64,000 bases of DNA, taken from contig JAYRWH010000010.1 in the NCBI GenBank assembly GCA_041918155.1, forward strand, positions 1 to 64,000. The letters are read 5' to 3'. The number at the start of each line of letters is the position of its first letter. The stretch's first letter is position 1. Positions 26,882 through 38,464 of this stretch are shown here, in pieces. The stretch comes from UBA668 sp041918155. Its GTDB lineage: Bacteria > Actinomycetota > Acidimicrobiia > Acidimicrobiales > Ilumatobacteraceae. Made by a program: the position numbers and the translations under genes. Under the pieces are notes generated by a model that saw nothing but the letters and a program-made list of their open reading frames with translations, was not told the DNA's origin and searched no databases.

Positions 26882-28312
26882 GTGTTCCTGTCCGAAAGCG
26901 ATCGTCCCTTGTCCGATACCACTACCACCTCATCCTCGACCGACTCCTCCTGGGGCACGTTCGACGAAGAGGGCAACTACACCCCCCGCCAGATCGTCTC
27001 CGACGATCTCGGCATGTCCTTCGCCGATGCCATCGCCGGCACCATGGTTTCCGTCGAGGACGGTCAGCTCGTCAACGGCACGGTCGTGAAGGTCGACAAG
27101 GACGAAGTACTGCTCGACATCGGCTACAAGAGCGAGGGCGTCATCCCCGCTCGCGAGCTGAGCATCCGCAACGACGTCGACCCGAGCGAGATCGTCTCGC
27201 TGGGCGACAAGGTCGAGGCCCTGGTCCTCACGAAGGAAGACAAGGAAGGCCGCCTCGTCCTGTCCAAGAAGCGCGCTCAGTACGAGCGTGCCTGGGGCAC
27301 CATCGAGAAGATCAAGGAAGCCGACGGCACCGTCGAGGGTCCGGTCATCGAGGTCGTCAAGGGCGGCCTCATCGTCGACATCGGCCTGCGTGGCTTCCTG
27401 CCCGCTTCGCTCGTCGAGCTGCGCCGTGTGCGCGATCTCGTGCCCTACGTCGGCAAGACCGTGCAGGCCAAGATCATCGAGCTCGACAAGAACCGCAACA
27501 ATGTCGTGCTGAGCCGTCGCGCCTTCCTCGAAGAGACGCAGAAGGAGAGCCGCGACAGCTTCCTCACCAACCTCAAGCCGGGCGAGATCCGCGAGGGCGT
27601 GGTCAGCAGCGTCGTGTCCTTCGGTGCGTTCGTCGACCTCGGCGGCATGGACGGCCTCATCCACGTCAGCGAGCTGTCGTGGAAGCATGTCGACCACCCG
27701 GGTGCGGTCGTCAACGTGGGCGACAAGGTCACCGTGCAAGTACTCGACGTCGACTTCGACCGTGAGCGCATCAGCCTGTCGCTGAAGGCCACCCAGCAGG
27801 ATCCGTGGCAGGAGTTCGCTTCCACACACGAGGTCGGCCAGCTCGTCTACGGCCGTGTCACCAAGCTCGTGCCGTTCGGCGGCTTCGTGCAGGTGGGCGA
27901 CGGCATCGAGGGTCTCGTGCACATCTCGGAGATGTCCACGCACCACGTCGATGCTCCCGAGCAGGTCGTCACCCCGGGCGAAGAGCTGTGGGTCAAGATC
28001 ATCGATCTCGACCTCGCCCGTCGCCGCATCAGCCTGTCGATCAAGCAGGCCGCCGAGGGCGGCGAGCTGGCCGAGGAGTACCGCCAGCACTTCGAGATCG
28101 ACGAGCACGGCAACTGGACCGCCGGTCAGGACGACGCCGAACGCGAAGCCGCGTGGGCCGAGTACTACCAGGAGAACCCGGAAGCTGCCGAGGCCGCTGC
28201 GGCCGCTGCTGCTGCCGAGGCTGCTGTCGAAGCTCCCGCCGAAGCTGAGGCACCCGTCGAGGCACCCGCCCCGACCGCGGCTGCGGCCGAGGCTCCCGCC
28301 GAAGAGGCCTGA
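26882..28312 (+). CDS. rpsA: 30S ribosomal protein S1
   Basis: A 476-residue protein with four S1 RNA-binding domains (starting near NGTVVKVDKDEV, EGPVIEVVKGGLIV, EGVVSSVVSFGAFVDLG and GRVTKLVPFGGFVQVG). This is the shorter actinobacterial architecture rather than the six-domain E. coli form. The C-terminus is an Ala/Glu/Pro-rich low-complexity tail. The start is uncertain: GTG at 26882 has no good ribosome binding site, and TTG at 26909 is an alternative. A TTGACA hexamer overlaps the upstream methyltransferase stop and could be a -35 element. It helps load mRNA on the ribosome. Confidence 0.92.
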   Translation: MFLSESDRPLSDTTTTSSSTDSSWGTFDEEGNYTPRQIVSDDLGMSFADAIAGTMVSVEDGQLVNGTVVKVDKDEVLLDIGYKSEGVIPARELSIRNDVDPSEIVSLGDKVEALVLTKEDKEGRLVLSKKRAQYERAWGTIEKIKEADGTVEGPVIEVVKGGLIVDIGLRGFLPASLVELRRVRDLVPYVGKTVQAKIIELDKNRNNVVLSRRAFLEETQKESRDSFLTNLKPGEIREGVVSSVVSFGAFVDLGGMDGLIHVSELSWKHVDHPGAVVNVGDKVTVQVLDVDFDRERISLSLKATQQDPWQEFASTHEVGQLVYGRVTKLVPFGGFVQVGDGIEGLVHISEMSTHHVDAPEQVVTPGEELWVKIIDLDLARRRISLSIKQAAEGGELAEEYRQHFEIDEHGNWTAGQDDAEREAAWAEYYQENPEAAEAAAAAAAAEAAVEAPAEAEAPVEAPAPTAAAAEAPAEEA

Positions 28313-28342
28313 CCACACACGAGCCGACGCTACGGTTGCCCC

Positions 28343-28984
28343 ATGATCCTCGTGGGGCTCACCGGCGGCATCGGCTCGGGTAAATCAACGGTGAGCGCGG
28401 CCCTGGCCGCGCGGGGCGCCGTCATCATCGACGCCGATGCGATCACACGTGAGCTGCAACAGCCGGGCGAGCCCCTGCTGGTGCAGCTCGCCGATCGTTT
28501 TGGCGCCCAGATCCTCACCGCCGACGGCGCGCTCGACCGGCCGGTGCTCGCCGCGCTCGCGTTCGGGGACGCCGAGGCGCTCGCCGATCTCAACAATATC
28601 GTGCACCCCGCCATCGGCAAGGAGATCGCCCGCCGGCTGGAGGCCGCGTCGCTCACCGAGCGGATCGTGGTGATGGACATCCCCCTGCTCACCGAGAATC
28701 CCCGCGAAGGGTTGCAGGGCATCATCGTCGTCGACGTGCCGGTGGAGACCCAGGTCGAGCGCCTCGTGCGCTTCCGTCAGTTCGACGAGGCCGACGCCCG
28801 GGCCCGCATCGCCCGCCAGGCCACTCGTGAGGCCCGCCTGGCGACTGCCGACTTCGTGATCGACAACAGTGGTGAAGTCGCGGCGATCGAGCCGCAGATC
28901 GAGCGGCTGTGGGCGTGGGTCGCGGGCCTGCCGCAGCTGCCGCCCGGCGCCACCGCTGCGGGAGCCCGCAAGGACGGCGTCTAG
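28343..28984 (+). CDS. coaE: Dephospho-CoA kinase
   Basis: A 213-residue P-loop kinase for the last step of coenzyme A synthesis. The P-loop is GLTGGIGSGKST at residues 5-16, with the conserved DAD motif (IIDADAI), NIVHPAI and the lid region RFRQFDEADARARIARQ. It follows rpsA by 30 bp, a common gene order in actinobacteria. Its stop codon abuts that of the convergent GNAT gene with no gap. Confidence 0.92.
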   Translation: MILVGLTGGIGSGKSTVSAALAARGAVIIDADAITRELQQPGEPLLVQLADRFGAQILTADGALDRPVLAALAFGDAEALADLNNIVHPAIGKEIARRLEAASLTERIVVMDIPLLTENPREGLQGIIVVDVPVETQVERLVRFRQFDEADARARIARQATREARLATADFVIDNSGEVAAIEPQIERLWAWVAGLPQLPPGATAAGARKDGV

Positions 28985-29998
28985 CTACCAGGTGAGGCGG
29001 GCGACGGCCTCGTTGTCGACGATCTCGCCGGTGGGCACGAAGCCGAAGCGCAGGTACACCGGCCGGGGCGTGCCCGGGTACTCGCCGTAGGAGACGGTGA
29101 GGGTGCGATGGCCAGCGGCCTTGGTGCGCTCGAGGACGAGGTCGAGCACGCGGGTACCGATGCCGCGGCGCTGGTGCCAGCGATCGATGAGCAGGCGCCA
29201 CAGGTACGGCTCGTCGTGGGTGAGCGATCGGTCGGCGAGTTGCAGGAACCCGACCGGCGCGCCATCGGCCTCGATGCCGAATGACTCCGCCTGCAACAGG
29301 CCGCCGCGCACCGTGATCGGCACCGACGCCTGGCCGAGCGACGGGGCAACGGGGCGCACGAACTTCTGCTGCGACCAGTGCGTGGCGAGCGCCATGTAGG
29401 CGTCGAGGTTGTCGCCGTCGAGTGCGACCAGCCGCACGTCACGCACGGGGGACAGGTCGCGCTCGCGCCAGGCGTGTCGGTCGGCCGCCAGCAGCGAGTA
29501 GCGCAGGTCGTCGGCCCAACTGTCAGGCAGCGCCACGCTCTCGCGGATGAGCGACTCGAACGTGAAGCCGACGGCCTCGACGACGCGCATGGACGGGATG
29601 TTCTCCGGATACAGCGAGGCCTCGAAGCGGTGCACGCCAGCGGCGCACAGCGCATCGACGACAGCCGCGAGGGCTTCGCCGGCGTACCCCTTGCCCTGGT
29701 GCGCCGCGGCGAGGGTGTACCCGACGGTGGCTTGGGTGCCGGCATCGTCGAGTCCGACGGCGACATCACCCACCATCACGCCGCCGCGGTCCACCGCGAG
29801 CTGCACCCAGGTGCCGGGCGTGGGGCCCGCCAGTGTCGCCTGGTCGTCGATGATCCGCCGGCCGGCGGCCTCCGTGAACGGCAGCGCCCAATCCTGGTAG
29901 CGGGCGAGCTCTGAGTCGTTGCGGTAGGCGATGAACGCGGGCAGGTCGACCTCGCGCATCATCCGCACAGTGAGGCGTTCGGTCCGCAGGGGCAGCAC
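28985..29998 (-). CDS. Tandem GNAT acetyltransferase (two domains)
   Basis: A 337-residue protein with two GNAT folds. I start it at GTG 29998 because VLPLRTERLTVRMM is the usual opening of RimJ/RimL-like enzymes. The first domain (about 1-170) has VGYTLAAAHQGKGYAGEAL as its acetyl-CoA site and ENIPSMRVVEAVGF. The second (about 185-337) has LIDRWHQRRGIGTRVLD. Substrates could be protein N-termini, drugs or small amines. Both acetyl-CoA loops look intact. Confidence 0.78.
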   Translation of the reverse strand: MLPLRTERLTVRMMREVDLPAFIAYRNDSELARYQDWALPFTEAAGRRIIDDQATLAGPTPGTWVQLAVDRGGVMVGDVAVGLDDAGTQATVGYTLAAAHQGKGYAGEALAAVVDALCAAGVHRFEASLYPENIPSMRVVEAVGFTFESLIRESVALPDSWADDLRYSLLAADRHAWRERDLSPVRDVRLVALDGDNLDAYMALATHWSQQKFVRPVAPSLGQASVPITVRGGLLQAESFGIEADGAPVGFLQLADRSLTHDEPYLWRLLIDRWHQRRGIGTRVLDLVLERTKAAGHRTLTVSYGEYPGTPRPVYLRFGFVPTGEIVDNEAVARLTW

Positions 29999-30055
29999 GG
30001 TGCGACCATAACCAACCCGTCCACGGGCGCACACCCCTTCGGTACAGTTGGCGAC

Positions 30056-30328
30056 ATGAGCCTTCGGCGCGAGACAGCGATCCCCGCCGACACCTCGCCG
30101 GAGGTGTGGCGGGCACAGATGCGTGCTCTCGCAGCCATGTCGCCGGCACGGCGCTTGGCCATGTGGGAAGCCCTCAATGACGAGCTCGCCGCAATGGAGG
30201 AGCAGGCGGTTCGTCGGCTCCATCCGGACTTCAGCCAGCGCGAGGTTGCACTGGAACTCGTCCGCCGCCGTCACGGCGCACCACTCGCCGCCGCGGTGGC
30301 TGCTTGGGCCGAGCGAACGGCGGGGTGA
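30056..30328 (+). CDS. Small antitoxin-like partner of nucleotidyltransferase
   Basis: A 90-residue, mostly helical, charged protein beginning MSLRRETAIPADTSPEVWR. Its stop overlaps the start of a nucleotidyltransferase gene by one base, so the two are translationally coupled. The pair looks like a toxin-antitoxin-type module in which this is the accessory or neutralising member. I do not recognise the family, and the role is inferred from gene pairing only. Confidence 0.5.
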   Translation: MSLRRETAIPADTSPEVWRAQMRALAAMSPARRLAMWEALNDELAAMEEQAVRRLHPDFSQREVALELVRRRHGAPLAAAVAAWAERTAG

Positions 30329-30894
30329 TGTCACTCGCAGAGGCGTTCCGCCGAGTTGTGCAGGCGCTCGATGCAGCGCACGTCGACTATGTCGTGGTCG
30401 GGTCGACGGCATCGGCGGCGTGGGGCGTGGTGCGGTCCACTCGCGACGTCGACGTCGTGTTGGTGCTGCCGCCCGGTGGCGCCGCGGCGGTGCTTCACGA
30501 ACTGATCGCGGACGATCTCTACGTGCCCGTGGCCGAGGCCGCGGGGGCGCTGGAACGAGGCGGCTCGTTCAACGTTCTGCACCCGGATTCGGGGGGCAAG
30601 GTCGATGTGTTCGTGTGCCTACCCGATGACGAGTTCGAACGGCGGCGGCTCGCTCGCCGCGTCCCGCTGGAAGTGCTCGGCATGCCCACGTTCGTGGCGA
30701 CGGCGGAGGATGTCGTGCTCTCCAAGGTGCGCTGGCGGAAGGACACCCGCTCGGAGGTGCAGTGGCGCGACTGTGTGGAGATCGCTGCGTCGCAACCCCT
30801 CGACCGTGGGTACCTGCGCGAGTGGGCGCAGAAGCTGGGCGTCGCGGACGACCTCGAGTTGCTGTTCGCCCGGGTCGACGAGGCGGTTGGCTGA
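30328..30894 (+). CDS. Nucleotidyltransferase, AbiEii/DUF6036-like
   Basis: A 188-residue protein of the polymerase-beta nucleotidyltransferase superfamily. The motif is visible: VVVGSTASAAWGVVRSTRDVDVVL, that is GS followed by DxD, near residues 24-45; GKVDVFVCLP may give the third acidic residue. Such proteins pair with a small upstream protein in several toxin-antitoxin and abortive-infection systems. The start at 30328 overlaps the upstream stop. The SOS box of uvrB begins 3 bp after its stop. Confidence 0.68.
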   Translation: MSLAEAFRRVVQALDAAHVDYVVVGSTASAAWGVVRSTRDVDVVLVLPPGGAAAVLHELIADDLYVPVAEAAGALERGGSFNVLHPDSGGKVDVFVCLPDDEFERRRLARRVPLEVLGMPTFVATAEDVVLSKVRWRKDTRSEVQWRDCVEIAASQPLDRGYLREWAQKLGVADDLELLFARVDEAVG

Positions 30895-30896
30895 CA

Positions 30897-30910
30897 CGAA
30901 CGTCTGTTCG
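30897..30910 (+). promoter_or_regulatory. LexA (SOS) box upstream of uvrB
   Basis: CGAAC, 4 bp, GTTCG: a perfect match to the actinobacterial/Bacillus-type SOS box core GAAC-N4-GTTC. It ends 8 bp before the first possible uvrB start at 30919, so it would overlap the promoter or the start of the transcript. This indicates DNA-damage induction of uvrB by LexA release. Confidence 0.75.
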
Positions 30911-30918
30911 GCGCTAGC

Positions 30919-32961
30919 ATGACAGCGATGTCCGCCGTCACGACGCCTCGGTTCCAGATGGTCTCCCTGTTCGAGCCCGCCGGCGATCAGCCGACCGCCA
31001 TCGCCTCGTTGGCCGAGGGCATCAACCGCGGCGATCGTTTCCAGACGCTGCTCGGCATCACCGGTTCCGGAAAGAGCGCCACCATCGCCTGGACGATCGA
31101 GGCGGTGCAGCGGCCCACACTGATCCTCGCCCCCAACAAGTCGCTCGCCGCGCAACTCACCCAGGAGATGCGCGAGTTCTTCCCCAACAACCGGGTGGAG
31201 TACTTCGTCAGCTACTACGACTACTACCAGCCCGAGGCGTACATCGCCTCCAGCGACACCTACATCGAGAAGGACTCGTCGATCAACGACGAGATCGATC
31301 GCCTGCGCCACTCGGCCACGGCGGCGCTGCTCACCCGGCGCGACACGATCGTGGTCGCGTCGGTCAGCTGCATCTATGGCATGGGCGATCCGGAGGAGTA
31401 CAAGGGGCAGCTGCTCGAGCTGCACGTGGGCGTCGATTACGACATGCGCAGCATCTTGCGTCGGCTGGTGGACTTGCAGTTCGACCGCAACGACCTCACG
31501 CTCGGCCGCGGCAAGTTCCGTGTGCGCGGCGACACCATCGAGGTGCACCCGGCGTACGACGAAACCGTGCTGCGCATCGAGATGTTCGGCGACACCGTCG
31601 ATCGCATCACCACGGTCGATCCGCTCACCGGCGAGACGCTGTCGGAGATGAACCAGATCATGGTATTCCCGGCCACCCACTATGTGGCCGGCGACGAGCG
31701 CATGCGCAAGGCCGTGATCGGTATCGAGGCCGAGCTGCAAGAGCGGCTGGCCTGGTTCGAGGCCAACGGCAAGCTGCTGGAGGCGCAACGCCTGCGCATG
31801 CGTACCCAGTACGACCTGGAGATGATCCAGGAGGTCGGGTACTGCAACGGCATCGAGAACTACTCGATGCACATCGACGGGCGCAGCCCGGGCGAGCCGC
31901 CGTTCACCCTGCTCGACTACTTCCCGAAGGACTTCCTGCTCGTCATCGACGAGAGCCATGTGGCCGTGCCCCAGCTGCACGGCCAGTACCTGGGCGACCT
32001 GCGCCGCAAGGACGAGCTCGTGGAGCACGGGTTCCGCCTGCCGAGCGCTCGCGACAACCGGCCCCTGCGCTTCGAGGAGGTCATCGAGCGCATCAACCAG
32101 TGCGTGTTCCTCTCCGCCACGCCCGCGCCCTACGAGATCCAGCACAGCAGCCAGGTGGTCGAGCAGATCGTGCGCCCCACCGGCCTCGTCGACCCCGAGG
32201 TGATCGTCAAGCCCACGAAAGGCCAGATCGACGATCTCATCGAGCTGGTCAACGACCGCATCACCCGCGGCGACCGTGTGCTCGTCACCACGCTCACCAA
32301 GAAGATGGCCGAAGACCTCACCGATTACCTGCTCGAGCAGGGCCTGCGCGTGCGCTACCTGCACAGCAACATCGACACGATCCAGCGCATCGAGATCCTG
32401 CGCGCCCTGCGCCTCGGCGAGTTCGACGTGCTCGTGGGCATCAACCTGCTGCGTGAGGGCCTCGACCTGCCCGAGGTGTCACTGGTGACGATCCTCGATG
32501 CGGACAAGGAAGGGTTCCTGCGCAGTGAGACGTCGCTCATCCAGATGATCGGCCGCGCCGCCCGCAACGTGGATGGCCAGGTGGTGATGTACGCCGACAA
32601 GGTCACGCCGAGCATGACGCGGGCGATCGAGACTACCCGCACACGGCGGGCCAAGCAGATCGCCTACAACCTCGAGCACGGAATCAACCCGCAGACGATC
32701 CGCAAGGCCGTCGGCGACATCCTCTCGTTGCTACGTCCGGACGACACGGCACCGGTGCCGGGCAAGGGCCAGCGCCGCAACCGCGAGCGCGACAAGGTGC
32801 AGCGCGAGCTGAAGACGCTGCCCCAGCAAGAGCTGGCCCGCCTCATCCAGACCCTGGAAGAAGAGATGCACGAGGCCGCGGCCGAGCTGAAGTTCGAGTA
32901 CGCCGCCCGCCTGCGCGACGAGATCAACGACCTACGCCGCGAGATCAGGGACGCGGGCTGA
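30919..32961 (+). CDS. uvrB: Excinuclease ABC subunit B
   Basis: A 680-residue helicase-like subunit of nucleotide excision repair that verifies damage and loads UvrC. Walker A is GITGSGKSATIAW, the damage-probing beta-hairpin is YFVSYYDYYQPEAYI, and DESHVAVPQ is the DEAD-type motif. GRAARNVDGQVVMYADK lies in the C-terminal helicase half, and a UVR motif (KFEYAARLRDEINDLR) ends the protein. An ATG at 30928 is an alternative start. A LexA box lies just upstream. Confidence 0.96.
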   Translation: MTAMSAVTTPRFQMVSLFEPAGDQPTAIASLAEGINRGDRFQTLLGITGSGKSATIAWTIEAVQRPTLILAPNKSLAAQLTQEMREFFPNNRVEYFVSYYDYYQPEAYIASSDTYIEKDSSINDEIDRLRHSATAALLTRRDTIVVASVSCIYGMGDPEEYKGQLLELHVGVDYDMRSILRRLVDLQFDRNDLTLGRGKFRVRGDTIEVHPAYDETVLRIEMFGDTVDRITTVDPLTGETLSEMNQIMVFPATHYVAGDERMRKAVIGIEAELQERLAWFEANGKLLEAQRLRMRTQYDLEMIQEVGYCNGIENYSMHIDGRSPGEPPFTLLDYFPKDFLLVIDESHVAVPQLHGQYLGDLRRKDELVEHGFRLPSARDNRPLRFEEVIERINQCVFLSATPAPYEIQHSSQVVEQIVRPTGLVDPEVIVKPTKGQIDDLIELVNDRITRGDRVLVTTLTKKMAEDLTDYLLEQGLRVRYLHSNIDTIQRIEILRALRLGEFDVLVGINLLREGLDLPEVSLVTILDADKEGFLRSETSLIQMIGRAARNVDGQVVMYADKVTPSMTRAIETTRTRRAKQIAYNLEHGINPQTIRKAVGDILSLLRPDDTAPVPGKGQRRNRERDKVQRELKTLPQQELARLIQTLEEEMHEAAAELKFEYAARLRDEINDLRREIRDAG

Positions 32962-32976
32962 TCCGTGAACGGCCGT

Positions 32977-33837
32977 TCAGAGGTCCGCGGGCACGATGCT
33001 GCGCGAGGCGTAGCCCATGACCAGTGCGAGTGCGTCGTTGGCCGGGTCGGTCTCGGTGGAGGTGCAGTCGATGGGGCTGAAGAAGTCGGCACCATCGATT
33101 GCCTCGTAGGCAACCGGTACGTCGACGATGCCGCGCACCTCACCCGCGGAGCACACCGGCAGATTGATGTTCACCACGGTGCGTTCGGTGTTCATGCCGA
33201 AGCCGTACTCGGCGATGTGGGTGGTCACTTCGTCGACGGCGAGCTGCGCCGCGATCTCGAAGTCGACACCTTCGAGCGAGCCGCTCACTGCGATCGCCGG
33301 AATGCCGCGACGGGCAGCGGTGCGAGCGGCGCCCACGGTCCCCGACAGTGGCACCGCAAAGGATGCGTTCTGACCGAAGTTGATGCCCGACACCACGAGG
33401 TCGGGTTCGATGCCCAACTCGTCGACGGCCACGTTCACCGTGTCGGCCGGGAAGCCCTGAACTGCAACACCCGCGATGCCTGCGGCGGTGGTGACATCGG
33501 TGTGGACGATCTCGCCCTCGGTGGTCTTGTCGCTACTGCCGCTTTGGTTCTCCGCGGGAGCCACCACGACTACTTCCACATCGGGGATCTGCTCGAGGCC
33601 GTGCACCAGTGTCGTCAGCCCGTCAGCCTCGATCCCGTCGTCGTTGGTCACCAGGATCAGCAAGGGCTCGGCTGCGGCAGTGGTCTCGGGAACCGTCGTG
33701 ACGGCAGCAGTCGTTACCGGGGCGGTCGCCTCGGGGGTCGCCGGTGCTGTGGACGGCGAGGCCTCGCCGCCGCCGTCCGAGCAGGCGACGAGCAGGGCGG
33801 GCACGGACAGGGCAAGCAGGATTCGGTTCAGGCGCAC
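32977..33837 (-). CDS. Exported SurE-like phosphatase lipoprotein
   Basis: A 286-residue SurE-family protein, normally a cytoplasmic 5'/3'-nucleotidase. Metal and active-site motifs are present: VTNDDGIEADGL near residue 65, APAENQSGSS, and VVSGINFGQNAS, then SGTVGAA. Unusually it begins with a lipoprotein signal, ILLALSVPALLVACSDGG with lipobox Cys19. A Ser/Thr/Pro/Ala linker to about residue 57 follows, so it should act outside the membrane. It is convergent with uvrB and divergent from uvrA. It may recover phosphate or nucleosides from external nucleotides (inference). Confidence 0.82.
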   Translation of the reverse strand: MRLNRILLALSVPALLVACSDGGGEASPSTAPATPEATAPVTTAAVTTVPETTAAAEPLLILVTNDDGIEADGLTTLVHGLEQIPDVEVVVVAPAENQSGSSDKTTEGEIVHTDVTTAAGIAGVAVQGFPADTVNVAVDELGIEPDLVVSGINFGQNASFAVPLSGTVGAARTAARRGIPAIAVSGSLEGVDFEIAAQLAVDEVTTHIAEYGFGMNTERTVVNINLPVCSAGEVRGIVDVPVAYEAIDGADFFSPIDCTSTETDPANDALALVMGYASRSIVPADL

Positions 33838-33952
33838 GGCGGCGAAGGTATCGACGCCTCCTTCAGCAGGCAGCCGACGTTCTGTCGCTTCTCCGAAGGT
33901 TCACCATCCGTTCAACAAGTCGTCCGTTCGGTCGCTGGGTAGCCTCGCCGCC

Positions 33953-36823
<2,871 letters not shown>

Positions 36824-36855
36824 CCATCGGTCATCTGCCGTCTACCCTTTGAGGC

Positions 36856-37056
36856 ATGGTGACGAAGACAGCGCTGAACATCGACAGGGAGAAGGTTCGG
36901 CGCGTCGCCGAAGTGCTTGGCACGAAGGGAACGACCGCCACCATCGACGCGGCCCTCACCGAAATCATCGCCCGTGAGGGGCGAGCCCGACTGCTCGAGC
37001 GCATGCGATCGATGACCGACGAGGAGGCTGACGCGATCCTCCATAGTTGGGACTGA
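36856..37056 (+). CDS. vapB: VapB-type antitoxin
   Basis: A 66-residue protein beginning MVTKTALNIDREKVRRVAEV. The N-terminal part fits the ribbon-helix-helix DNA-binding fold of VapB antitoxins (LNIDREKVRRVAEVLG, then TTATIDAALTEII). The acidic C-terminal tail would wrap the toxin. Its stop overlaps the toxin ATG by one base. It probably represses its own promoter together with VapC. Confidence 0.8.
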   Translation: MVTKTALNIDREKVRRVAEVLGTKGTTATIDAALTEIIAREGRARLLERMRSMTDEEADAILHSWD

Positions 37057-37469
37057 TGGCGACCCACTTGATCGACAAGTCGGCGTGGGTTCGGCTGCGT
37101 CTGCCCGAGGTCTTCGATCGGCACCGCGACTCGCTTCTGTCGGGACGGATCGCAGCGACCGGAGTGCTCATGTTGGAGGTGTTGGTGTCGGCGCGTTCGG
37201 CGGACGACTTCGAGAGTGTTCGCGGCAACCTGGCGTTGATGCCGCGCGTTCCGGTCACGGAGGCGATTCTCGATCGGGCAATCGACGTGCAAGGGCTGAT
37301 GGTCCGGCGGGGAACTCACCGCGCACCGTCGCCGGCCGACCTGATTCTGGCCGCGTGCGCCGAGGCGAACGGCCTGACGGTGCTGCATTACGACAAGGAC
37401 TTCGACCTCATCGCCGATGTCACCGGCCAGGCGGCCGAGTGGGCTGCTCCTCAGGGCTCACTCGCTTGA
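37056..37469 (+). CDS. vapC: VapC-type PIN-domain toxin ribonuclease
   Basis: A 137-residue PIN-domain protein. Acidic metal ligands are visible in HLIDKSAW (D7), MLEVLVSARS (Glu), and SPADLILAACAEANGLTVLHYDKDFDLI (two Asp). VapC toxins cleave tRNA or rRNA when freed from VapB. The ATG at 37056 overlaps the antitoxin stop. A strong hairpin follows at 37482-37528. The module sits between uvrA and the rhomboid-like gene. Confidence 0.85.
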   Translation: MATHLIDKSAWVRLRLPEVFDRHRDSLLSGRIAATGVLMLEVLVSARSADDFESVRGNLALMPRVPVTEAILDRAIDVQGLMVRRGTHRAPSPADLILAACAEANGLTVLHYDKDFDLIADVTGQAAEWAAPQGSLA

Positions 37470-37481
37470 CCGAGTCCGGGT

Positions 37482-37528
37482 CAAGTTGGCGTTGAGCCGG
37501 GCCTGCAGCCCGCCTGAACGCCAACTTG
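37482..37528. terminator. Bidirectional hairpin terminator after vapC
   Basis: Perfect 12-bp arms CAAGTTGGCGTT and AACGCCAACTTG enclose a 23-base loop that itself contains CGGGC/GCCCG. It lies between the convergent vapC and rhomboid-like genes. There is no T-run, as is common in high-GC actinobacteria. A copy of a dispersed repeat is an alternative. Confidence 0.7.
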
Positions 37529-37532
37529 TGGG

Positions 37533-38399
37533 TCAGCGGCCGCGGAGCTTCTTCGACAGCTCGTTGAGGCGGGCCTTCTCGCCCTTGGAGAGCGAGTCCA
37601 TGCCGTTGGCGCTGATCTTGTCGAGCAACAGGTCGAGCTCGGTCTGATCGGCGCTGGTGTGTGCCGAGTCGCCCCACGGGCCGGCGACGACGGTAGGCCC
37701 CGAGCCCTTGCGGCGCTTGGCCGGCGTCGAAGCCGTGCCGCGTCGTTTGCCGAGCACCTGGGGAATGAACCCGAGTTCCGCCAACAGCCCGCACTGGCGT
37801 GCGCCGACGATGCCGACAGCGATCACTAGGAGTTCCAGCAGCAACGACTCGTAGCGCTCGTCGCTGACGTAGTACAGGGCATCGATCACGATGTAGATCA
37901 GCGCCATCACCCACGCCGGCACGCCAAAGAAGAAGCTGACGTTCGGGTACTCGAGAGCGAAGACCGCCACCAGCCCGATACTCAGCACACGAAGTCCGTA
38001 CGAGGCTCCGAAGCTGTCGAAGTGGATGGCGGTGACGAGGGCGGCCGGGACGATGGTCATCGCCACGAGCAGCCAGGTGAAGCGGGTGCGGCCGGCGAGT
38101 TCTTCGATGCGGTGCCCGAGAAACCAGAAGAAGACCAGCGTGAGGATGATCCAGATCGCCTGCTGGTCGAGCGGGTTGGCGATCGGCCACGTGGCGACAC
38201 GCCACACGTCGCCTTCGCGCACCAGGGCACCGGCGAACACCAGCTTCCCGAGTGACACCTTGTCGACTGCGTACCAGAACATCGACCCGATGGCGAGGGC
38301 CACCATCAGGGCGGTGGTGGTGACATCGATACTGCCGACGCGGAACCAACCGTCGCGGCTGGGTCGTTCGGGCAGGGAGAACTGATAGCGACCGGGCAC
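37533..38399 (-). CDS. Rhomboid-like/Derlin-like membrane protein, probably not a protease
   Basis: A 288-residue protein with about six hydrophobic segments, preceded by a soluble N-terminus and followed by a basic linker and a charged C-terminal region (SKGEKARLNELSKKLRGR). The layout VWRVATWPIANPL and FFWFLGHRIEELAG resembles rhomboid/Der1 folds. The rhomboid catalytic GxSG and partner His are not seen; the equivalent region reads FGASYGLRVLS. It may be a pseudoprotease that binds membrane proteins (inference). The stop is 5 bp past the vapC terminator hairpin. Confidence 0.65.
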   Translation of the reverse strand: MPGRYQFSLPERPSRDGWFRVGSIDVTTTALMVALAIGSMFWYAVDKVSLGKLVFAGALVREGDVWRVATWPIANPLDQQAIWIILTLVFFWFLGHRIEELAGRTRFTWLLVAMTIVPAALVTAIHFDSFGASYGLRVLSIGLVAVFALEYPNVSFFFGVPAWVMALIYIVIDALYYVSDERYESLLLELLVIAVGIVGARQCGLLAELGFIPQVLGKRRGTASTPAKRRKGSGPTVVAGPWGDSAHTSADQTELDLLLDKISANGMDSLSKGEKARLNELSKKLRGR

Positions 38400-38464
38400 G
38401 AGCGCAACCCTACCCGCGCTGCCACACGGCCGACCGTAGGCTCGGGGCCCCTAGAGTCGGCGTG

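Noticed and set aside
33838..33952. SOS box upstream of uvrA
   Set aside because: Several GTTC words are present but none has GAAC four bases upstream; no acceptable palindrome.
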